Source: Pempheris klunzingeri (Eukaryota > Chordata > Actinopteri > Acropomatiformes > Pempheridae). Taken from it: a stretch of DNA of 64,000 nt. The notes below the pieces were generated by a model. It did not search any database. It was not told the origin of the DNA and was given only the letters and a program-made list of their open reading frames with translations. The position numbers were made by a program, and so were the translations under genes. Shown here piece by piece: positions 49,101 to 61,619 of this stretch. The stretch covers positions 10,134,328 to 10,198,327 of the forward strand of contig NC_092019.1 in assembly GCF_042242105.1 (NCBI RefSeq). The letters run 5' to 3'. Position 1 is the stretch's first letter. Each line of letters opens with the position of its first letter.

Positions 49101-52100
49101 TCAGCCACTTCCTTAAGGTGTTCCCAGGACGTTTGGGGCCTGGTGAGCTGTGAGGACCAAGGGTTTGGCTGGAGCCTGGTTGCAGGGCATCATTACTGGA
49201 TACAGACAACGTGTCTAAGCGTGAGGGGGAGAAAAGAAAGAAAGGGTTGATGATGATATCACAACGAGTATTGAGGCATAATCCATGATCCAAAGATAAA
49301 AAGTCTTACTATAAACTATATATTAACTGTAACTATATATAAATATAAGTATAAATTGAACAATTTGCCGATTGCCTGAGTCTACACTAGACAATGACCC
49401 ATTTTTGTTAATGTTGTCTGGTGCTGTGAGTTTGTTTACATCACCAACACTTGTTAATGCATCCCATATTTGAATATATTTGAAGGCTATTCGACTGCAA
49501 AGTGTGCAATATGATCTAAAAATTATCAATACACCTCAATGAATCTTATTTGGTAAAAAAATGTTCTGATTAAGACTTATTAAGTTGTATATACTCAGTC
49601 TTTCTGCACTCAATGGTAAATGCGCTGCATTTATATTGCACCTTTCTACCCAAACAAAGTTTAAAGCAATTTACAATGTTGATTCTCATTCTCATTCACA
49701 CATACACCCACACACAGCGGAAGATCAATTTATATATTAATAGATATATTATAGAGAGCACTGAAGAAAGACACAGTATAGGATTAAAAAAATAAAGTGT
49801 GCATTAGTCTGTTTGTACAGTGCTTATATGTGTTATGTGCAGTAGGCAGGCTGGCCTCCTCCTCACAGTGATGGTGGCACCTTGGGGAATCTGTAGGAGG
49901 AAAGCTCTTCTTCAACTTGTAATGGAATGATGAGAAAATAATATAGGATAAAGGGATGCTTAAAGGGTTTGTCTGAATACTTCAAAGATGCATCCACAGT
50001 CTCACCTGTCTGCTCATTCACTCCTGCTCCCCTTCCCCTTCCCTAACCCCCTTTCCTCATTGGTTTTCTTCACCAACATCAAAAGTGCTGCTTCAAATTA
50101 CTGAATCAAGAAACAAAACCTCTCCACTGGCTCAACATACTATCTGACCGAGGAGTCCTGGGATGATAATGAAGAGGTTGGATTTCTTTGTGTGCTGTCA
50201 CACTGAAACGCGACCCCACCTCTGACACCACATATCATTCCCTGGACAAGACCTTTCACCTCCAAATGGACTTCACAGATTAACAAAAGCATGGTTTAAG
50301 CTGCAAATAGAAGAGAGTGAGGTAAAAAAATAAAATAAAGGTTAAGTATACTAAAAAAAGACTTTGGTAATCACCCAAGGATGAGGGTTTTATTTACCAC
50401 TATTTACCAAGAAACCTAATGGGACACTTTCCAGGGATGCTCATCAAAGCCTTTGAATACATTTCTAAAATGATTTCTATCGCTTCAAATGCACAGCTGA
50501 TCAGAATATTATTTCTTGGTACAGGAAGATCTCAGGACATGATCCTCCCATTGAACAGATTGGCACATGACTTCAAGAGAGTGCCTAACTGCAAAATACA
50601 TGCGCATCACAATGGGGGCTGGAGATGACTCAAGGAAAACACTCACCTCCTAACGCATGACATTACATCATGACTTGTCGAGCTTCAAAACTACATGCAG
50701 AAAAGAAAATAATTAGATTTGTGTTTGTTTTACGTTTTCTTATTGTTTTAAGTCTGAATGCAAGGCTTATTTTTTTTTTAAAGATTTTTTGGGGCATTTG
50801 ATGCCTTTGATTGATAACAGTGGAGAGAGGTGGGAAAGATTGGGTATTAAGGTAGGGAAATGGCATGCAGCACATGGCCCAACTAGCCAGGGATCAACCA
50901 GGGCCTCGCTGCTCAGAGCATTTGGACCCATGAGGTATGAGGCCTAACCGCTTGCCTATCGGGTAATTGCATACAAGACCAATATACTATATATCATATA
51001 CTTTGACATACTGTGCAGTTTTAAGAGGTTCAGGTCTCAGCCTCTCCATCATTTATCTATACAAGTGGTTAAAAACATGCAGCTGCTGGAGATTAAACCA
51101 TGTGACCAAGCTGAATGGTTCTTATGAATGGCAGGTGTGGAAATTCTGTCTCTCTCACATAGCCTGAATAAATGCATCTGCATGTGAACATGTGTGTCAG
51201 TCTATCAGCCTCTGGGAGACTTATTTTTTACTGCACTGTCCTGATATGAAGCATGTGTTCCCACATCGCATGCAAAGAAAGAAGAAAGAACGGTTTCCAG
51301 AATAACAAGCATCTCCCACATCAGGCACCATTAAGACTCCAAAGCCGCCTCCTCTGAGACTCCTTTCACCATCTCACTCTGACAAAGCACAGGTCATTTT
51401 GAGATATATTCAGCATACCCCAAACGAACAGTCTTAAGCTGCCATGTGCAAGATTTTCTTAGCCATGAGTCAGGCGAACAATAACATGAACGTGTCAAGG
51501 CAGAGCAAGTGGGATCAAATCTTTTTATCCTGTTTTCATCCTGCACTTTATTTTTCACCAGACAAAAAGGCCGACACTGCTCCATCTCACAGAGAAGGGG
51601 CAGCTTGTCCCACTCTGGAGATCTATAAATTCCACCCAAAGGGCGTATCTAAAGAAAGGAGGTGTGGAGAGGTTGTCCTTCTTGCTTGAGGGCAATTTAA
51701 TGGTAGATAATCCCTTTTGTTGGCAAATCTTTCCATGCAACCTCTCTGTTTAGTATAGATTTTAGGGAAGCTGTGTGATTTACCTGCCTCCACCATCTCC
51801 CTTGCAGCACCAAATGAAAACCAGAGTCACAACTATTGGTTACGATACTCCTCTGGAATGTTTTAGTCATGGGTACAATCATGGAGCCTATTTAAGGCTG
51901 TAATTCTGATGACACAGAATACCTTAGCATCTACTATTGTTGGCCTCCAAGGACTATTAAAACCTTCGTTTATGAGTTCTGTATATTGTTACTTCGGTAG
52001 ATAACACCAGCACATTTGATCCAATATTAATAATGAAAGTAGAAAGTACAAGTTCTCAGTAGGCTTTTGAATTACTAGGATTTAAAGTCCTGAATACTTT

Positions 52101-55100
52101 GGGCAAATAACCAAGTAAGTGGACACTACAACCAACTCCCTATCTGCTATTTTCATTCACTGACACTGATACTGATGATACTGATGACCTACAGCACACA
52201 CCTACTTATGTGCCTAATGTAACACTTTGGTGGAAAATAGTGCTTTTAAAGGGAATGAACCAGGGAGCCAGGAGCACAAGTCAGGACTTCTCATGTAGAG
52301 CAAACAGACCGTGCTTCCTGCAGACACACTAGGGTCAAAACCTAACATGCAACCATGCTGTTAGCAAGTATGTATGAGACGCTGTAGGGAGGCTGTTCTG
52401 GTGAGAAAATATTACTTTTATCCCACTGAATGTCAGGTCACTATTTAAAACTATGATCATTGCCTCTGTGGCCCCAGGTGTAATATTGCCTCATTGTGAG
52501 ATCCCAATATCAAAATTAGAATTCCGTAAATTGGGAATATTATACATTAGCAGAAGATAAGTTTCCCTATCAACATATTCATCGATTTGGAAATGTGAAT
52601 AAACGGGCATGAATATAAAATATAGCTTCAGTACTAACTAAATCATGGATAATGTGGTGCTTTGGTTAAAAAAATAAATACAAATAAAATAAAAATCTAC
52701 ATCCTGTCATTTATTTTTCCTGACTAAAACGTTTGCACTTAGACAGATAAGCATTTGGCGTTATATATGAGCTCTGATTAGGCTGAAGAGGTCGCGCTAA
52801 CATGGGTGTAAATGAATGAAACATGGGGTCAACAGCCTTGACACATTCCTCCCTAGTAGAAAATAACCCTTGAGACACACATACACACACAGGGATCATG
52901 ACTTTTGACCTTTGCCCTGCAGGGTGTCTTTCATTGTGGAGACACCTCAGGACCAGCTGGCCAGGCTCTCTCTCATGGGAAACAAAAATTGGGGAACAAA
53001 TAGTTTGTTTGCAGGGTGACTCCAGCTAAGGTTTTAGCCTCCTCACATAATCACTGTTTTTAATTGAGAAGAACATTTGAGTCACAGAGATAAGACATGC
53101 TTTTCCATGATCCATTAGGATAATTTATGCCAGCATCTCTTGTAAACATCTACAGAAGATTTAACTGCAAACATCTCAGTTTTGTCATTTTCTCAAACTT
53201 TTTAGGGAATTCAGTTTACGATTTAAAGGCATCATTCATCAGCAGACTCATAGAGCATCATACTGCTGAGTTAACCATGATAACCATCAGTCATACACTT
53301 AGTGTTGGTCTTAAAATTTTCCACAGGGTTCACAAACTGCCTGTGTACTTATAGTAAATACACATGCATGCATATACCTACAGTATGTGCAGCATATACT
53401 GAACGTGTATGAACAGACATTCAAACGTCCACCATCTGCTTAAACATAGTCAGCACTGAGCCTCCTAATAATACCATCCTCTCAGTTTAACTCTGTGGGC
53501 CGATATTCCTGAGAAAAGACCCACCAAGAGTCCACCAGATGCTCACTACTGCATCTTCAGATGTTTGCTAATTTATCTGGAAGCTACTGACAGGCTATTA
53601 TAATTCACTGCTTATTCACGCTACTGCAAAGAACATGCTAGATTTACAACTGTGTGTGTGTGTGTGTGCCTGAGTCTCAGAATAGGAGGTAGAGGAGGGG
53701 CTTTTGTACAAGTGGAGCAATCCTGAAAGTCTGCGCAGCTCCTTAGAAGCATGCCTGGGATTCCAGAGGTGTCACCAGGGGAGCATCTTTCGTGTGGTCT
53801 TATCTGTCCCAGGAGAAGTGATACAAACACACAGACACACACCCACACCAGTGGGTGTGGTCAAAGGGAAGTTTTTAGGAGCTGAGGTGCAGCGTGTGGG
53901 AAAGCGCCGGGGGGGTTTGGCTAGATGATCTGTAAAAATGTGGACAATGGTGAGGAAGGCTTGCCACCAACAGCCATAGTTAGGCAGAGCGTGGAGTTTG
54001 GGTGCTAGATTGCAATAATTTAGAGACCAGCCGCTACATATTCTGGTTTAAATAGTCTGATATTTAGGTGTTGGCTTTATTATACAACTGATGTCAGACA
54101 ACTGTGAAAACATTGAATAGAAAAAAAGACTGGGAATGTGAGAAGCTCCCATATTTTCATATTCTATTCTATTCTATTCTATTTGATCTCATTATTTTCC
54201 TTTCGGAACACCCTCTGTCCATCTGTGCAAGAGCCACCTGACCTCACAGCAAGATATAATCTTGTCAATGTGATCTCAGTAGATTTAATATCTCATCACA
54301 TAACGGTGCATTCACCAAATTACTTTCACTGCCATAATGCCATGACATAATCCATACTTGATAAGTGAATGGCCTCTGCATTAAACCCATTGGAAAACAA
54401 CAGATGAGGAACCTACAACAAACAAGGGCAAGCAGTCGAAAACAGAATAATTGTAGAACTGTGGTTGTTTGACATTGTCCTCCTTGAAACAGTTGTATTT
54501 GTTATCCAACTTTTTGACCATGCGTGCTTTTAGAGCAAAACCTGCGTCTTTATGTCAGACAATCAGAAAGCATAGCCTGACTCAAAAAACACTCTATTTT
54601 CTTAACATCTTGAACACAAGATGAACAAACAACAGCATCAAACTAGAACAACTTATCACTTATGTCATTTCTCTTTCTCAGCTTTCTAGTCTTTTTTCAC
54701 TATTACGTTAACAAAGCAGAAATCGCAATTTCATCTCCACATAAAAACCAAGAAAATTACTTGTGTCCGACACATTATATCTTTGCCCGCTTCTTACATG
54801 TGATCTAGGCACCTACCCAGGTCCAGCAGCCAGAACTTGCAGTTGTCCGTCTGTCCTCCCTCTGCTGAATCCATGGAGCAAAACGGGCTTAGAGACACTA
54901 AGGACTCGATTCCACGGGCCATGTTACTCAAATATCAAGCATCTGGTATTCTGACATGAACTCTTTCCTCACAGCATCTCCACAGGTACGACAACTGACT
55001 TTAAATTTCCACGTGAAACCCTAAAACTGTTGGACTTTAAGTTAAAAGTAAAAATAATTCTGCAGTAACTATGCAGCTGAAATTCCAGGGAGAGTATGTG

Positions 55101-55154
55101 TGAAGTCCAGTGTGTGGAAAGAAAAAGTCAAATGCAGCATTAGAGAGTAGGATG

Positions 55155-55192
<38 letters not shown>

Positions 55193-57823
55193 GTATGTCC
55201 TTCCCTCCCTCCCTCGAGAGTGGGCTGCTGTGAGGATATTGGGCAAGCCTCCACTGTGCCTCTCCTGTTCCAAAGGGATGTCTGTAAACATGCAACACAT
55301 CTACCGTATTACCCTTTGTAGAAGCACCCACTCAGTTCGCGTGGGCGGGTGCATATTTTACAGGCATTAGGATGCACACAAGTTGCGCAGTATGCTTAGA
55401 ACAAATATAGACTTGGTTATGAAATCCAAGCAAAGTGAGCAGCAAAAGGCTCGGTGAAAGAATCTGTCATATTCCAGGGCTGGTTACAAATTTCAGATTT
55501 CAGTTTTTATTAAAATTCAGAATCACCATTTGGGGTTTGGAACTACTACTATACATATTCAACACTCAACTCTGTTTTCCAACATCTTCACTTCATCTGA
55601 CACAGTGTGCAGTCTAGGGTAACTCTGCAGGCTAGATGTACAAAGACCTCCCTGTTCAACTGTGTGTGTGTGTGTGTGTGTGTGGGTGTGTGTGTCTCCC
55701 TGGACTCTAAACACACTCTTTCCTGTAAGAACACGCACACACTTGCACACACACCAGCCTCCACTTACTCTCTGCTCCTTACAGAGTCCTTTTAGTAACA
55801 ACACTGTCATTAAGTGTGTGTCTTTGCATTTATTTGATTCTGAGAGGCACCGAGAGTCAACCTGCATGTTCTGGTGAATGGAGGGGAATTCCAGTAATCT
55901 AACTGCAAAGTTGATTAGTATACTGTATAGATGAAAGGGCTCTAAACTTGATTTAACAGGAATGTGTAAGTTTGCACAAGCTTTAGCAGTAAGTGGAAGA
56001 ACACAGGACTTGATTAAACATTTAGAAAACACATACACACTCTCAACACATACAATATACATATAATGTAAACTACTATTTCTAAATCCTGTAATCAGAG
56101 CAGACAACCAGCTGCCTGTTAAACACTATGGAGGTTAATCCTACTGTATGTGAGCCATTCCCTTCTATTCTGCTCTTTTATTCCAGACACAGACACTGGC
56201 CTTCAACAGTCAATTATTCCTGGTTGTGAGACACAGCAGGAAAGGGGGATATTTCCTAGAGAACACTAATCCCCTAAACCGACGCCCTTCAACAACTTTG
56301 GACAAAGATGGCCAACACGGTTGGTCAGTAAACACAAAAGACTGACAAAGTAGCAAAGACGTTTTTTTTGTCATCCTCGTCTTCCTCCGCCTCAGCAACA
56401 GCCTTTTTTGACCAGTGAGTGCAAAGAGAAGCTCCTTTTCATCACTCCCTCTGGCCACCCAAATACACAGATACAAACAGTGAAGGCGGGTTAGGCGCAG
56501 CCAAGGAACCAAGTAAAACCCAGATAAAAACAGGAGCCCTTGTGAGCAAACAGAGATGAGAAAAACCTGCAGTTAAAAGTTTAAAATGAGCAGTTGCGAT
56601 ATTCTACCCTTCCTCCTGAGCTAGTAAATCATTCAGCTAAGAGTATGTGTATGTACAATCTGAGTATCCTGTAATTTTACATACAAATACGGATCTTTCT
56701 CATACGGACTACAAAGAGGCTGCCAACAAAATATTTGTATGCGATATTACCATAGAAACAAGCAGTGCAGCTCTCACCCACTCTCCAAGATTAATGAGGA
56801 GAAGGCATAAGCAGAAACTTCTGTCAAGACATGATGACAACAGCTCATAACTCCAACGTGTCAAATGAGGTCTACGTATAGGGTCCTTTACACTCACTTC
56901 GTACTGTTAGCTGTTTGGTTCTTTGTATAGTACTTAAACACTGGTTAGGTTACGATATCCAAGTGTTTTTGGTGACTATTTATAATAATATATAAATATA
57001 CAGTACGTATATCCAGTGTAGCCAAATATAGTATACACACTATCTATTTATCTAGAATTTGAGAGGAGATCAACGGCAACATCTTACATGGCCCATGAGA
57101 TAAAATATCGCATAAAGGTTACAGTCAGCCCTGACTACCAACGCTCATACCATGAACTGATGCATGAACTGAGTGAAAAACAATGAAGGAAACAGTCGTC
57201 ATCACAGTGGTGAACAGTTCACAAGAATATAGTACCAGGGTCTGACATGATCCACACCCACTGGATAACAGACAAAGAAAACTAAAATCAAATGACAACA
57301 TTTTATTTTAACTCCCTATATTTTAATACACATATCTGTACTTATTACTCCTTACATTTTCAATGTATTTACTTATCAAGCCTTATTTACTTTCCATTTC
57401 CAGAGTTTGTACTTTTTCACTTTTACTTGAGTAAAGAAGTGGAATCTGAACGTCTACTTTTACCAGATACATTTTTTAAGTATCTGTACTTCTGGGTAAA
57501 GAATGTGTGCACGTTTTCTACCTCTGACTAATATTAAGAAATATATTTTGTAGTGGATACTAAGAAATAACAGGCTATGATCCTTTATCAGTATCCAAAA
57601 GTATGATATGTATTTTTGTTTCAACAGGGTGGCCACATTTGTGCTCCAAATTATATCCTGTTCTCTTATTGGCAAATCTAAATATACATATATCGCACAA
57701 GTGAATGTTTAATGTGTGTGTTTATGTATGAATAATCCGATGTGTTGGTAATTATGATGAAGTTGATTTTCTAGAAGGACATGATTCAACTATGTTTCTA
57801 ACCAGAGCTGATGTGCTGTTAAC

Positions 57824-57869
<46 letters not shown>

Positions 57870-60800
57870 GACTATGTAAATAATGTCTGGAACCACGTTA
57901 TTGACTCGTCTTAGTGAAATCCTTTGGGCATGACAACAGATGTAGATTCTGGCATCACATCCTCCAGGATTGAGTCCTCACAAGGCTGATTAATTTTTTA
58001 TGTTTATTACAACAAAGGGACATGCTGCTGCGTGTTTATCACACGATTTGAGGCTCTGACAGTAATAAGATGTGTGAAAGATGTGTAGACAGTGCTTCAA
58101 AGGTTGAAAATATTTTAAAATAATTACAAGAGAGATGTGCTTTCAACGGGCTTTCCACAGTTGCATAGCAACACTTAGAAATACACGTGTGCGCTTCCCC
58201 AAGCAGCTGTTTGGTTAGACGTGAAGGTTTTACAAGTCATCAATTAATGTTTGCAAACAGAAAATACATCCTATTAGTTTTCCCTAATGTTTTAAGTGTT
58301 CATGTGTGCATGGATGTGTGTGTAGTTGTTGGGTGAGATAAAAAAGCTTCTCCAGGCCACCTTTGCCATTACCAAACATGAAGTTCCTGGTGTTTGTGAA
58401 GTGCCCAGATGTGCCTTAATATGAGAACATAGCTTCCACTCCACCTGCCAGTGTAGGTATGATAACACAAAAACATTCTTCTCCTACCTTTGTGGTTGAA
58501 GAGCCCTTCCATCTCCATGGAGGACCTGGAGTGAGCGATACAGAGCATGGAGCAGGGTACGATGCCCTCCTGGGCTGGAGAGCGGTCGGTGGTCCGCACC
58601 AGGCACCAGTCCGGCTTGTCATGGAGTCGCTCCAGAACCTCCACAGTCTGGCCTCGGCGTACCGTCAGCTCCCCACTGCTGCTACCATTACTGGCCACAA
58701 AGTCATGGATCACCACTGTCAGTTCACAGCCACCGGACAGCTGAAACGGAAGGACAGAAGTGATGTCTGTGAAAATCTATTCATGTTTATCTGCAGGCAA
58801 ATCTTGGTATTTGTTCATTTTATTTCTACCGTTCACATGTTTGCACAAAGCATGAATGGAGTCTCCATAGGACACTCTTTATGGATACATTATGTCAAAC
58901 AAGTCGAAACAAAATGATGTGAAACTAAGTACAGCATATATGTGTTGCGTGCAACTGCAACTAGATTGTTGTTAAAATGATGAAGCAGGAATGGGAATGG
59001 AAAACCAAGAGGATAGTCTGCAGCCATTAGTATGCATGGAGCCAGAGTGCAGACACATTTAGGACTGAAACACTAAATTAAAGTGCTCATACTGCTACTT
59101 CTCATTGGTAACTCATCCAGTCAGTAATGGATACCAGCACACAGGACAACTCATTGTTATATCTGTCTGAGCTCTAGTCTAGATTTTAGATTTGAAACCA
59201 GAGCACTGATTAAGATTGTTATTATTGTGTCTGCATTTAAATAAAACTGCCATGAATACTTAAGAAAAGGTACTACTACTGTGTAAGGATCTGGTAACAA
59301 AAGCTGATGTCATCAAGCATGATTATTCAGTAAAGTTACTTTTGGCATCACTAAATAGAATTAATGGGCAAAATAAACAAGCAAACAAGTACATGAGACA
59401 GCAAATACTCCCACACAAAATCCTTTGCAAAGAGCTCAGGTACTCTAGCAGTAGAGCTAAAACAATTAGTTGATTAATAGATTAGTCAATCGACATAAAA
59501 TTAATCCAGCTCTATTTTGAAAATTGAATAATCATTTTGATTTACTTTTCAAGGAGAAATGTCAAAATCTCGGACGAATCAAAAGCGGTCGAAACTGAGA
59601 TCAACATTTTCAGACCAAATGACTAATCGATTAATTAAGAAAATAATTGTAAGATGAATCTGTAATAAAAATAATCATTAAGCAAAATTAGTCATTTTGC
59701 TAACTACTTATTCTTAAAGTTTTCTCCGATCAACACTTGGCTGAGATTTGCAGATGCTATATGGTGACCGTCCACCAGAGGGTGCACAAAGTCTGTTATT
59801 ATACAAATACGAAATCTAAAAGCACATACAGTTTCTGATTATCTGGGACATCGTTAAACTTTATCGGCTTCATGGAACACAATAAATGCAAATGAATACC
59901 TTCATTGTCAAATAATGCGTAGCTTGTCCTCTTTGCTGTGCATAGTAATAAACCCAATTCAATTTCAAGTTTGATTTTTAAGATCCTCATTCTTCATCTT
60001 GTAAACTTGTATTATTACCTTAAAAAACATTTTCAATTCATGTACTTCTTGTCAAATTTTTGCATCAAATATATTTTTGTATCAAAGAATTCTAAGCTAT
60101 AAAATCTTAAATGTTTTTGATCATCTTGTGAGCATTTATGTTCAATATAACTTAATGGCAAAAAAGTCTTAACTATAAGTTATACTATGGCTAGCAGACT
60201 AAAATCATTCACACATTTCAAGCTTTCAAAGGTTCACAGCTTCTTAAATTGAACATGCATTCCTTATTTATAGTGTTTGAAATGTACATACAGTCCTGTT
60301 GCATGTTCCTTGTGTCCTTTACAACTGAAATAGATTTCATTAACCCCCCTCCCCCAAATATCACAAAGCACAGTATTAGCAACATACCCTTTGGTAGTGA
60401 GGCAAAGCCAGAGAGCTGAGGAGCTGAGAAACGGGATTTGAGCTCCTGTCCTGCAGTCGCTCCATTGCTTTCCACTCCCTCATTGCGAGAGAAGTCCCAA
60501 ACAGCTAGAAAACTGTACTGTAGCCTGATTTCTACAGCAATCCACTAAAATTGTCCCAAATCGCAATTAGAAGATGCTCACTAGATAAGCATAAGTTGTA
60601 TGGAAAATGGTAAAATTCATTTAACTTTTTTATGGAATATTTCCCCTGGGAAAAACAGCCTCAGATAATTACAATCCTGATCCATTAGAAGATCCAAATG
60701 CCAGAAGAAAAGTTGCTGCCACTCCTCTGTGGGTGCTTACAATCAGACTATTGAAGGTTAAATGACTCCCTGTTGTGTGTCTCTTCCCTGGAGCGGAGCA

Positions 60801-61274
60801 GTTAATCCATCCTTGTTTTTTAACAAATGTTGCCACAATTTAGCGCTCTGACGTCCATTTATCAACATAAAATGCACCAGAAATTTAGAAGAAAAAACAC
60901 AGTTGGTTGCCGGAATATATCTATGTTGGAAGCAGTGAGAGCGAGATCGATGGCTGTGAGGACTTAAAACTCTGCTCTCCTGTCTCCGGCATACAGACGA
61001 GCATCCTCTGTGAAGAGAGCGTGGGAGGCTGAAGCTGCTGACACACAAGCCAGTCACTAAAGCAGAGACACACAGGACTATGGGCAAACACACACTCTAA
61101 CACAAACACACCACTGTCATCGCCTCTTGAATGAGAGGTCTCATAGAGTCCTCACAGAGAGAGAGAGAGACAGAGAGAAGCATTCAAAAAGTGAGATTGA
61201 GATGCAAAATGTATATTTGCACGTGTTACTGTGTGTTTTGAATGCTTATGCATGGGTGAATGTGTCTGTGAAAT

Positions 61275-61309
<35 letters not shown>

Positions 61310-61572
61310 CGCTCACCTCCTCACCTTCACAATGTGGTTTTATCTTACCTGAAACAACCACAGAGCTGAGCTTTGTGCTAACAGCTAACCAAACAGCGAC
61401 AGTGAACACGCTAAGCTGATTATCTTATTTTCCTGATTACAGCAGAAGTGTGTGAAGCCGAACTGGGGAAAGTCCAATGCAAGTGTGAAAATCCTTAACT
61501 CATGTAAGTCCACTGCTACAGTTTATAATTAGTATGACGTAAAAGTATGGAAATATTTTGTGTCGATGTGGG

Positions 61573-61619
<47 letters not shown>

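Larger units (their letters stand above)
49215..58487 (-). other. trio long intron between SH3-1 and linker exons
   Basis: 9.3-kb intron. It contains repeats listed separately (49605-49725, 50768-50968, 54161-54184, 55156-55192, 55661-55696, 57290-57535, 57828-57867). No exon with flanking splice sites and family similarity was found. Confidence 0.6.

Noticed and set aside
55037..55370. Arg-Glu-rich minus-strand ORFs
   Set aside because: Artefact of the CT microsatellite at 55156-55192.
60218..60475. 85-codon minus-strand frame beginning [13 protein letters not shown]
   Set aside because: Its frame would leave the GTATGT donor in phase 1 and create a stop in the SH3-1 exon; only the other frame of this segment is compatible.
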